From CBDCWQ01 sp965223435 (GTDB lineage Bacteria > Myxococcota > Kuafuiibacteriia > Kuafuiibacteriales > Kuafuiibacteriaceae): a stretch of 64,000 nucleotides of DNA. Below are positions 17,137 through 25,288 of the stretch, one piece after another; position 1 is the first letter of the stretch, and each line of letters begins with the position of its first letter. A program made the position numbers and the translations under genes. The notes under the pieces are model-generated. The model did no database searches. It was not told the origin of the DNA and was given only the letters and a program-made list of their open reading frames with translations. The stretch covers positions 1,116,001-1,180,000 of the forward strand of contig CBDCWQ010000022.1 of assembly GCA_965223435.1 (NCBI GenBank), in the 5' to 3' direction.

Positions 17137-19292
17137 CACGTGAAACCGAGGATACGACCGCCCTGGTACACCAAAAAAGCGCCCACCCAGGCGAGGGCGG
17201 TCATGTAGCCCATCATAAAAAGAGGCCATCGCCAACCGCCCGTTTCTTTTCGAACGACAGCTACGGTGCTCATGCATTGGCATGCGAGCACAAAAAAGAC
17301 CATCAGCGACAGACCAAGAAGCGGGGTATAGACCGGCCGCCCCATCGCATCCTTTTCGTTCCGGAGCGCTTCTCTCAGGGGGACACTCGCTTCGTCTTCC
17401 TCTCCACCAACCCCGTAGATCAGGCCCAAAGTAGAGACCATGACCTCGCGGGCGGCAAAACTGGCGAGCAGCCCCACGCCGATCTTCCAATCGAAGCCCA
17501 GAGGTTCAATCAGGGGCTCGATGGCGCGACCGATCTGCCCGGCAAAGCTTGACTCAATTTTCGGGGTTGATGGAACAGGCGAGGCCGGTGCGAGGTTATG
17601 CTCCACCACCGCCAAAGGGAGCTCGCCAGGAGACACCGAACTTCTCGGAAAATAGAGCAAGGCCCAAAGAACAATGGAGCAGGCGAGAATCACAGTACCC
17701 GCATCTCTGACAAATACTTTGCAACGGGTATAGACCCGGTGAAAAACGCTGCTCATTTCGGGCATGCGATAAGGAGGAAGCTCCAACACCAAGGGGGGTG
17801 TGGGGCTTTTGAGCAGTGTCCGCTTGAGGACAAAAGCCACAGCGATGGTCATCACAATTGAAAGCAGATACATCGCGAGAAAGAGCAGTGCCCCCACGGA
17901 GATGAAACCAAAAAGCGGCGCATGCGACGAAAACAAGGCCGCGATCACCAGCGTATAGACCGGCAACCGAGCCGAACACGACACGAGGGGCGTCACCAAA
18001 ATGGTCACCAATCGATCGCGTTTGTTTTCGATGGTCCGTGCGGCCAAAATACCGGGAATCGCACAAGCAAACCCCGACAGAAGAGGCACCAACGCTTTGC
18101 CGTGTAGACCCACCCGGGCCATGAGTCGATCTGAAATAAACGCTGCGCGCGCGAGGTACCCTGAGTCTTCAAGGACGGTGATGAAGAAAAACAAAAAAGC
18201 TATCTGCGGAACAAATACAATGACGTTGCCGACCCCACCCACAACACCATCGATCAATAAATCTCTCAAAGCCCCCGCAGGGAGAACAAGCAAGGCACTT
18301 TGCAAAGCCCCGACCAAGATCTCGATGCCCCCCATGAGAGGCTCTGACCAACTAAAAATGCTGTGAAAAAGAAGGGCCATCATCAGCACAAACACCAAGA
18401 AGCCCCAAACCGGGTGGAGAAGAACCCCATCGATGCGGTCCGTACGCCTATCGACTACGGTGCTTGTTCGGGTGGTCACCGATTTCGCGATTTTGGTGGC
18501 CACATCGTAGCGGGCCTGAATAATTTGGGCCGGAAAACCGGCGCCTGTGCCTGTCAGCTCCCGTTGGGCAGCATCGATTGCGGCCTCGAGATGTCCAACA
18601 TGGCCTACGGGTTCGTCTGGTTCGACTCGTTCGACTTCGGCGGCAGCCAACGTACAAAGAAGCCAAATCGCCTCGCCTTCTTGCCGCCCGCTGGACTGGT
18701 GGGGACCAAGGACTTCTTTGACCGACGCGATCGCTTTTTCGTCCTTGGGCCCAACCCGCCAACTCCGGGCGGAGGGCGTTGGAGGGCGCGACAACGCACC
18801 GAGAATCTGACTGCGGAGCGTTTCAAGACCCATGCCGGTCTTAGCCACAATAGGAACCACGGGAACGCCCAGAGCATGCTCCAGGGCGCCGGCATCGACA
18901 TCAATCCCTCGAGACTTGGCCTCGTCCACCATGTTGAGGGCCACCACCGCGGGCAGCCCCAACTCCAGAATGGACAACGCAAGATAGAGATTTCGGTCCA
19001 GATTCGAAGCGTCGAGGACAATCACCGTCAGGGACGGCGCTTCCTCGCCCTCGGCCCGCCCAGTCAGGACTTGAAAAGCGATGGCTTCATCTTGGCTTCG
19101 CGCCGTCAGGGAATAGGTGCCAGGCAGATCGACCACCGTGACCGAACGGCCGGACAGATCCGCCGCGCCAGACCGACGTTCTACGGTCACGCCGGGGTAG
19201 TTGCCGACCTTTTGCCGTAGGCCCGTCAGCTTGTTGAATAGGGTGGTCTTACCGGAGTTGGGGTTGCCGGCAAGGGCAATGACGGCATTCAT
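17136..19292 (-). CDS. feoB: Ferrous iron transporter FeoB
   Basis: 718 residues, close to the family length. The N-terminal G domain has G1 GNPNSGKTTLFN (residues 8-19), G3 VDLPGTYSL and G4 NMVDEAKS. A helical spacer follows, then about 8-10 membrane segments from residue 290 on, including GFACAIPGILAARTIE and SCSARLPVYTLVIAALF, the conserved Cys-containing gate motifs. It imports Fe2+ across the inner membrane, driven or gated by GTP. The ATG overlaps the feoA stop by 4 nt (ATGA). Confidence 0.97.
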   Translation of the reverse strand: MNAVIALAGNPNSGKTTLFNKLTGLRQKVGNYPGVTVERRSGAADLSGRSVTVVDLPGTYSLTARSQDEAIAFQVLTGRAEGEEAPSLTVIVLDASNLDRNLYLALSILELGLPAVVALNMVDEAKSRGIDVDAGALEHALGVPVVPIVAKTGMGLETLRSQILGALSRPPTPSARSWRVGPKDEKAIASVKEVLGPHQSSGRQEGEAIWLLCTLAAAEVERVEPDEPVGHVGHLEAAIDAAQRELTGTGAGFPAQIIQARYDVATKIAKSVTTRTSTVVDRRTDRIDGVLLHPVWGFLVFVLMMALLFHSIFSWSEPLMGGIEILVGALQSALLVLPAGALRDLLIDGVVGGVGNVIVFVPQIAFLFFFITVLEDSGYLARAAFISDRLMARVGLHGKALVPLLSGFACAIPGILAARTIENKRDRLVTILVTPLVSCSARLPVYTLVIAALFSSHAPLFGFISVGALLFLAMYLLSIVMTIAVAFVLKRTLLKSPTPPLVLELPPYRMPEMSSVFHRVYTRCKVFVRDAGTVILACSIVLWALLYFPRSSVSPGELPLAVVEHNLAPASPVPSTPKIESSFAGQIGRAIEPLIEPLGFDWKIGVGLLASFAAREVMVSTLGLIYGVGGEEDEASVPLREALRNEKDAMGRPVYTPLLGLSLMVFFVLACQCMSTVAVVRKETGGWRWPLFMMGYMTALAWVGAFLVYQGGRILGFT

Positions 19293-19534
19293 GCGATTCG
19301 GGCCGGTTCGACTCCCAGGCGCTTGGCCTCAGCCCTCCTGATGGAGAGAAAATACCCACGAATCTCAAGCTCAAGCGGGCCCCCAAAAGGCGCTTTCTTT
19401 CGCACCCTCACCGGCGCACCCGGCGTAAGACCCATCTCCATAAGGCGAAGCATCACCCCATCGGTGGCGTCCACGGTGGCGACGGTGGCGGGCTGGCCCG
19501 GTTCAAGCTGCTCAAGGGTCACAGACCCGATCAA
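19289..19534 (-). CDS. feoA: FeoA-type SH3-like protein
   Basis: 81 residues with the FeoA core (RLMEMGLTPGAPVRV ... GGPLELEIRGYFLSIRRAEA). FeoA is a small cytoplasmic SH3-fold partner of FeoB needed for iron uptake. The likely TTG start overlaps the stop of the upstream lytic transglycosylase gene (TTGA); a GTG four codons downstream is an alternative. It overlaps feoB by 4 nt. Confidence 0.93.
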   Translation of the reverse strand: MIGSVTLEQLEPGQPATVATVDATDGVMLRLMEMGLTPGAPVRVRKKAPFGGPLELEIRGYFLSIRRAEAKRLGVEPARIA

Positions 19535-21732
19535 AGGTCTGCTTTTTGAGAATGAAAGTCAATAACATGAGGCAGCGGCACCACGCGCCCGTGCTTGGAG
19601 TAGAGATACTCGTATATACCCCAGCTCTCGATGACCCGCTTCACGTACCGCCTCGTCTCCTTGATGGGAATTTCCTCTACCCATAGCTCAAAGGGTTTTT
19701 TCTTACGGGTAAACCGTCGTACGGTGCCAGCACCGCTGTTGTAGGCCGCAACCGCCAGCGGGGCAACACCCTCAAAAGCGCGCAGTTGATCCTTGAGCAC
19801 GCGGGCTCCGAGCCGCAGGTTGAGTGCGGGCTCCGTGAGACGCGCGACCTCCAGTTTGCCCTCAAACACCTCCGGAAAAGCACCCATCGCGGTCGCCGGC
19901 ATCAACTGGGCCAGCCCCACAGCCCCCGCCCAGCTCACAATATCCGGATCAAAGGTGCTCTCTTCTCGGACCAGGGCCGTCAGCATCAGCGGCGCCACTT
20001 TTTCGAGCTCGGCCACTTTTTCGATCTCTTCGATAAACGGCTTCGAGTACGCAACCTCCCAGATGGGGCGGGTATCCAAGTTGACAGGCTCCGCGAGGAG
20101 AAACTTCTTCTTGGAGCGAATCAACCGTTGGGCCTCAGGCTTCTCACCGAGGGCATCCAGCGCAAATGCGACCGCAAGGACCTCTTGCGAGCTCAGCTTC
20201 TGACAGGTCAAGTGCATGAGCTCGTCCACCGCAAAATCGGTCGCCTGGGCCGCATCGTAGGCCTTTGCCCGAGCAAACTGTTTTGAACCGAGAATGCTTT
20301 GGGGAAGGCTTCGCCTCGCCGCCCCCCGCTGCTGACGCACCGATTTTAAGGTCTTCTTAAGCTCTCGCGCCCACTTCGGTTTGTTCTGACCCAAGTGATT
20401 CAGCGTTAACCAGGCGTAAAACGAGGGCCTTAGACTCAGTTCTTCGTATTGCTTCTTTGCCGACCGCTCCCGCGTATTTTCGCCTAGCCGCGCATTCCAG
20501 TATTGGGCTCGCAATCGATCGTCGGAGGAGACGTGCTTCTGTGACAGAATCCAGGACAAAATCTCTTGGGCAAGGCGATTTCTTTTGGAGCGAATCGAGC
20601 CGAGCGCCAAGCGCCAAGCAGCCTTCGGCGCGTGATCGCTCTCAGGCATGTTGGTCATGATCTCTTGGTAGATTTCGCCATGTCCGGCCTGGTTGTCTCG
20701 CTCAAGCAAGAAGGCCAAGATAAACAACCCGTCATCGATGTAGGAGTGCCCTGGCGCTTGGACTTGCATCCACCTGACGAGGCGCCGGACCCCTTGGACA
20801 TCAGAACGGATCGCACGAACGCGCGTTTCGATCAGAGCACTCCTGATGCCGAAATCGAGCTGCCCCTGGCGCAGGCACACCTTTCTCGCCTGGGAAAGCG
20901 CCTTCGCCGCGCGGGAATACTTGCGTCGTTTTCTCTCGGCTTTCCCTTTCATGTAGAGGAGCTCGCAACGAAACTTGTTCTTCGGTCCGATATCTTTCAT
21001 CAGGGCCTGAGTCTCGCGAGCAACGCTATCGTTTTCATGAGCGGCAAGAAGATTGCGGATGCGACTCATCCGATGGACCGTTGACCGCAAACGCCTGGCA
21101 AAAAGAGCGGCCCCCAACGCAGCACCGAGCTGCTTCGCCTCTTCCGACTCCGGTATTTCTACCAAGAGGCGAGTTTCAGTCGCGACCGCTTCCTTAACCT
21201 TATCCGCGGCGCGGAAAAGCTGAGCCGCACGATGCAGGCGTGCACCGGTGACGGGCAAAGACAGTAAGAGCTTCGCGCCCCGGTCAGGCGCCTTCTCTTC
21301 CAACAGTGAAACCCGAAGCTCGACAGACTGATCGTAGAGCAGCGTGCTCGGATGAGCCTCACACAACCCGGTCGGCTTCACGACCTCGCTTAACGCCGCG
21401 AGGGCTCGCTCTTGTTCGCCCAGACCCGCGAGACTCTTCGCCAAAAGCAACGCTCGGTACCCCTTGACGGCCCGGCTCGATCCCTTCAGCATCTCGATGG
21501 CTTTGTTGTACTCTTGGGCTTCGACCAGCATCTGGGCCGCGCCCAGTCGACCAGAGCTCCCCACCGCGCCCACCGCTTTTGCCCTGGCTCCACCGAAGTG
21601 AGAAGCCAGGGGATTCCCGCCGGCGGCTTTGGTATTTTCAGCAAAAGCAGGATTGCTTGCACAGAAAATAGGCGTGAGAATGGCGCTCACAAACAAGTGA
21701 GCCCTCAAATGCAGATTCCTTTGGATGCCCAT
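19531..21732 (-). CDS. Soluble-type lytic murein transglycosylase (Slt70-like)
   Basis: Start placed at 21732, preceded by AGGAGA; 733 residues with a signal peptide (FVSAILTPIFCASNPAFA). The long helical middle resembles the Slt70 superhelix/TPR-like region. The C-terminal 150 residues are the SLT domain: REESTFDP (catalytic Glu at about 591), AVGLAQLMPATA, NLRLGARVLKD and AAYNSGAGTV. Such enzymes cut peptidoglycan between MurNAc and GlcNAc, forming 1,6-anhydro ends, in the periplasm. It overlaps feoA, giving an slt-feoA-feoB-small gene operon. Confidence 0.92.
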   Translation of the reverse strand: MGIQRNLHLRAHLFVSAILTPIFCASNPAFAENTKAAGGNPLASHFGGARAKAVGAVGSSGRLGAAQMLVEAQEYNKAIEMLKGSSRAVKGYRALLLAKSLAGLGEQERALAALSEVVKPTGLCEAHPSTLLYDQSVELRVSLLEEKAPDRGAKLLLSLPVTGARLHRAAQLFRAADKVKEAVATETRLLVEIPESEEAKQLGAALGAALFARRLRSTVHRMSRIRNLLAAHENDSVARETQALMKDIGPKNKFRCELLYMKGKAERKRRKYSRAAKALSQARKVCLRQGQLDFGIRSALIETRVRAIRSDVQGVRRLVRWMQVQAPGHSYIDDGLFILAFLLERDNQAGHGEIYQEIMTNMPESDHAPKAAWRLALGSIRSKRNRLAQEILSWILSQKHVSSDDRLRAQYWNARLGENTRERSAKKQYEELSLRPSFYAWLTLNHLGQNKPKWARELKKTLKSVRQQRGAARRSLPQSILGSKQFARAKAYDAAQATDFAVDELMHLTCQKLSSQEVLAVAFALDALGEKPEAQRLIRSKKKFLLAEPVNLDTRPIWEVAYSKPFIEEIEKVAELEKVAPLMLTALVREESTFDPDIVSWAGAVGLAQLMPATAMGAFPEVFEGKLEVARLTEPALNLRLGARVLKDQLRAFEGVAPLAVAAYNSGAGTVRRFTRKKKPFELWVEEIPIKETRRYVKRVIESWGIYEYLYSKHGRVVPLPHVIDFHSQKADL

Positions 21733-22165
21733 GTTCTCTCCTGAAAACGCACCGCCCGGCTGGTGCCTCGCTGTTTTCAACCTCTAACATGAGCGCAAAA
21801 ACACCTGCTGGGCAACTCTTCTGGACAGATCGCGTACAAATCTCGGAAACCATGAGTCCAAGGTCCGCCAGAGGCTTTCTCGAGCCTTCGCGGGCAGCGA
21901 AGGGTGACCGAAAAGGCCTCTCTTCAGTCGCAAACAATCACAACCGGGCGCTCTAGCGGACCCAGCTGCCGGGGACAGGCACCCAACTTCAGCGCACGAA
22001 TCGCCGCCCCTGGCTCAACCCTAGTGTACGAAACGAGTGTACGAAACCACAGCGCCTGACGCGGATGGGCTACTGTCACTTCGGTCCGCCCGCGCCATAA
22101 ACACGCCTCCGAGCACAACTGCACTCAAGAACTTCACGACAAAGTCACTGAGAGCGGCCTCAAGA
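21733..22165. other. Intergenic region before the slt-feo operon
   Basis: About 430 bp between mgtE and slt, both on the minus strand. It contains a short tandem repeat (AGTGTACGAAAC twice, near 22022-22047) but no recognised RNA gene, riboswitch or clear iron-box. It should hold the promoter of the slt-feo operon. Confidence 0.4.
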
Positions 22166-23533
22166 TCATTGAAGATGCTGGAGAAAAAGCAGGGCGATCA
22201 TGGTGTAGATGATGACCCCGGAGATATCGTTGATAGAAGTAATCAACGGCCCCGCCGCGACCGCGGGGTCGATACCGAATCGTTTCAGCACCGCGGGTTC
22301 TACGGAGCCGAGAATACTGGCCGTCACCATCGAGCATGCGAGCGCAGACCCTACACACAGACCGAGGGTGTAATTGCTCTGCCACAACCCAATGATGACC
22401 ACCGCGGCCCCACCACAAACCACCGCCATGACCGCGGACACCATGATGTCGCGTACGATAGAACGAAACAGCGTTTCGGAATCGATGTGACCAAGCGCCA
22501 TCCCGCTGATCATGATCATCGCCGACTGGGTACCCACATTGCCGCTCATGCCGGTAATCACCGGCACAAACATCAAGAGAATCACCACGGTTTCGAAGAC
22601 CGTACTCGCAGAATGGAGTATGTACGTCGCAATGAGCGTCGCAATGAAGGTGGAGATCAACCACGGAAGGCGCAAAAGAACGATTCGAAGCACCTTTCCC
22701 GAATAGATTACTTCTGGTTCCGCGGCGGTGCCGCCAACCTTAAGCATATCCTCTTCGGCTTCTTCGAGCAGAACCTCGTGGATGTCGTCTGCGGTAATGC
22801 GTCCAACCAGTTTCTCTTCGGCGTCCACAACCCCGAGCTCAACGAGGCTGTAGTGATCAAAGATTTTTGCGACCTCTTCTTGGTCAATATCCGGCGTGAC
22901 TTGAACAACTTTGGGTTCCACCACCACTTCGACGGGCGTCTGCGGAGAGGAAAGCACCAAGTCCTGGAGGGCAATATGCCCGGTGTAACGACCGAGATCA
23001 TCGACCACAAACACCGAAATGATGTCCATCTTTTGCTTGGCCGCATTGCGAACCGCAGCGAGCGCGGTCCCGACCATGCTGCCCACGGGGACCGAGACCA
23101 ACTCGGTCTGCATAATCCCGCCCGCAGTGTCTGGGTCGTATTTGAGAAGCTCGGTGACATCTTTTTGCTCCTCCGCAGGGAGAACCGCGAGGACGTGTTT
23201 CGCGGTCACCTCATCCAGCTCTTGGAGCAGGTCGGTGACGTCGTCGGTCTCCATCTCTTTGACGATGGGACCGACCTCTTCCGGACGAATGAGGCTCAGA
23301 ATGCGTTCTTTTTCGTGGGGTTCGAGCTCAGACAGGAGGTCTGCGGCGTGCTCCCGATCGAGATGGCGGAGGATGGCTTTGGCCGTGGTCTCACTAAAGT
23401 GCCCCACCATTTCCGCCACGTCAGCGGGGTGCAGCAGAAGCAGGAAGGTACGGAGATCCTCTTCCCGACCCGGCCGGGTGAGGAGTTCGAGCTCGTCGAT
23501 ATCTTCTTCTGAGGGTCCTACCGGTTCGCCCAC
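22166..23533 (-). CDS. mgtE: Magnesium transporter MgtE
   Basis: 455 residues with the full family layout: an N-terminal helical MgtE_N domain (about 1-135), two CBS domains (about 140-265; DPDTAGGIMQTE at the entry), and five membrane helices from 310 to the end with the pore motif GNVGTQSAMIMISGMALG. MgtE is a Mg2+-gated Mg2+ channel in the inner membrane; the cytosolic domains close the pore when Mg2+ is high. No M-box-like leader was recognised. Confidence 0.95.
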   Translation of the reverse strand: MGEPVGPSEEDIDELELLTRPGREEDLRTFLLLLHPADVAEMVGHFSETTAKAILRHLDREHAADLLSELEPHEKERILSLIRPEEVGPIVKEMETDDVTDLLQELDEVTAKHVLAVLPAEEQKDVTELLKYDPDTAGGIMQTELVSVPVGSMVGTALAAVRNAAKQKMDIISVFVVDDLGRYTGHIALQDLVLSSPQTPVEVVVEPKVVQVTPDIDQEEVAKIFDHYSLVELGVVDAEEKLVGRITADDIHEVLLEEAEEDMLKVGGTAAEPEVIYSGKVLRIVLLRLPWLISTFIATLIATYILHSASTVFETVVILLMFVPVITGMSGNVGTQSAMIMISGMALGHIDSETLFRSIVRDIMVSAVMAVVCGGAAVVIIGLWQSNYTLGLCVGSALACSMVTASILGSVEPAVLKRFGIDPAVAAGPLITSINDISGVIIYTMIALLFLQHLQ

Positions 23534-23778
23534 AAACGAGGGGCCTAGCGGTCAACCCAAGGGGCGTCAAGCATATCTGGCTGACCAAGAACCCTCGCAA
23601 GGGCAGCTCCCCAGCCCAAAGCGCGAAACGGAACGGAAAAGCCCCCGCACACGGGTGGACCGAATTCATTTCGGACCGGGCCCCGTAAGAACGCCTCCGA
23701 ATTCAACATAAGGGCGCTCTTTTCCCGGAATGACTCCTATCTTGCTGAAGCTCGCAGGATGACGGATACCTATGACCC

Positions 23779-25224
23779 ATGGCAGCGGAACCGGATCCCA
23801 TCGGCCAAAGAATTGTCGTCGTAGACGACGAGCGAAACATCCGCCGGACCCTGACGATGGTTCTCGAGGGTGAAGGCTACGTCGTCGAATCCTTCGAGTC
23901 GGCCGAAGCCTTCGGGCCTCGGCTCGGTACGGGACCCATCGACGCCGTGTTGTTGGACGTGCGGCTCCCCGGGATGGACGGCTTGGCCATGCTCGAAAAG
24001 ATGCGGGAGGAGTTTCGTCATATCCCCGTCATCATGGTCAGTGGGCACGCCACCATCGACGAGGCGGTTCGAGCCATCAGCATGGGCGCCTCTGACTTTC
24101 TTGAAAAACCGTTGAGCCGCGAGCGGGTCTTGGTCACAGTCAAGAGCGTCATTGACCGCCGCGCCCTCAGCGCAAAACTCGCAGCCCTTGAAGCACTCGA
24201 AGGGGGCGATGAAGAAATGCTCGGAGAATCCGAGCCGATGATGCGCATTCGAAAGCAGATCGCCAAAGTCGCAGGCACCGGCGTGCGGGTCATGATCACC
24301 GGCGAATCCGGCACCGGCAAAGAGCTGATTGCGCGCGCCATCCACCGCGCGTCCAAGCGCGCCAACGGGCCATTCGTGAAGGTCAATTGCGCCGCCATTC
24401 CCGCCGAGCTCATCGAGAGCGAGCTTTTTGGCCACGAGCGTGGGGCGTTTTCGGGTGCGGTCCAAAAAAAGCGCGGCCGATTCGAACTCGCCGACGGAGG
24501 CACGCTGTTTCTCGATGAAATCGGCGACATGAGTCTCAACGCCCAGGCCAAAGTATTGAGGGCGCTCCAAACCGGCGAGGTCATTCGCGTGGGCGGCGAA
24601 CGTGTGTTTTTGGTCGACGTCCGGGTGCTTGCGGCCACAAACAAGGATCTGGACCAAGAGGTTCAGGAGGGTCGATTCCGAGAGGATCTCTTCTTCAGGC
24701 TGTCGGTGGTCCCCATTCACTCACCCCCTTTGAGAGACCGGGGCGCAGACGTCTTGCTCCTGATGCGCTCATACCTCGATCATTTCTCCCAAGAACACGC
24801 CATCAAACCCGCGGCCTCCCTCAGCAAAGAAGCGGAGGACGCAATCGCCCAGTACAGCTTCCCCGGCAATGTACGAGAACTACGAAACCTTGCGGAACGC
24901 CTCGTAATTTTGGCCAGTCACCCCATCGGAACTGAAGATCTCCCACCGCAGATTGTGGGCGCTTCACCGGCGAGCCCCGGCCGCAAAGCCAGCACCAGCG
25001 CCGCAAACACCCCCGGCCTCATCGACCTCCGCGCCTACGGAACCCCAACCCTTCGCGAATTTCGCGAGATTGTGGAGCGTGATTACATTCTTCGCCGACT
25101 CGAAGAAACCGGGTGGAATGTCACCCGGACCGCCGACGTACTCGGCATCGAGCGCACCAATCTACACAAAAAACTCAAGCAACTGGGCATCAAGAAGGGC
25201 GAACCCGCGCCCACCCCCACCTAG
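23779..25224 (+). CDS. NtrC-family sigma-54 response regulator
   Basis: 481 residues. Receiver with phospho-acceptor Asp60 (VLLDVRLPGMDG); AAA+ domain with Walker A GESGTGKE (175-182), GAFSGA loop (222-227; the usual GAFTGA with Ser for Thr) and Walker B GGTLFLDEIGDM; C-terminal Fis-type helix-turn-helix (NVTRTADVLGIERTNLHKKL). It should activate sigma-54 promoters after phosphorylation. No histidine kinase gene is next to it. Thr-to-Ser in the loop is found in some active family members. Confidence 0.95.
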   Translation: MAAEPDPIGQRIVVVDDERNIRRTLTMVLEGEGYVVESFESAEAFGPRLGTGPIDAVLLDVRLPGMDGLAMLEKMREEFRHIPVIMVSGHATIDEAVRAISMGASDFLEKPLSRERVLVTVKSVIDRRALSAKLAALEALEGGDEEMLGESEPMMRIRKQIAKVAGTGVRVMITGESGTGKELIARAIHRASKRANGPFVKVNCAAIPAELIESELFGHERGAFSGAVQKKRGRFELADGGTLFLDEIGDMSLNAQAKVLRALQTGEVIRVGGERVFLVDVRVLAATNKDLDQEVQEGRFREDLFFRLSVVPIHSPPLRDRGADVLLLMRSYLDHFSQEHAIKPAASLSKEAEDAIAQYSFPGNVRELRNLAERLVILASHPIGTEDLPPQIVGASPASPGRKASTSAANTPGLIDLRAYGTPTLREFREIVERDYILRRLEETGWNVTRTADVLGIERTNLHKKLKQLGIKKGEPAPTPT

Positions 25225-25288
25225 CGCGCAGATCGACATCGAGGTCAGCGCCAACCCCAAGCGCGCGTAGGGGAGAGTCCCTGCACGC

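Noticed and set aside
22022..22047. Tandem repeat AGTGTACGAAAC as a possible CRISPR-like or regulatory array
   Set aside because: Only two copies, with no spacers and no associated genes.
22037..23512. 491-codon open frame on the plus strand
   Set aside because: It is antisense to mgtE, whose domains are clear, and its His/Arg/Asp-rich sequence has no motif.
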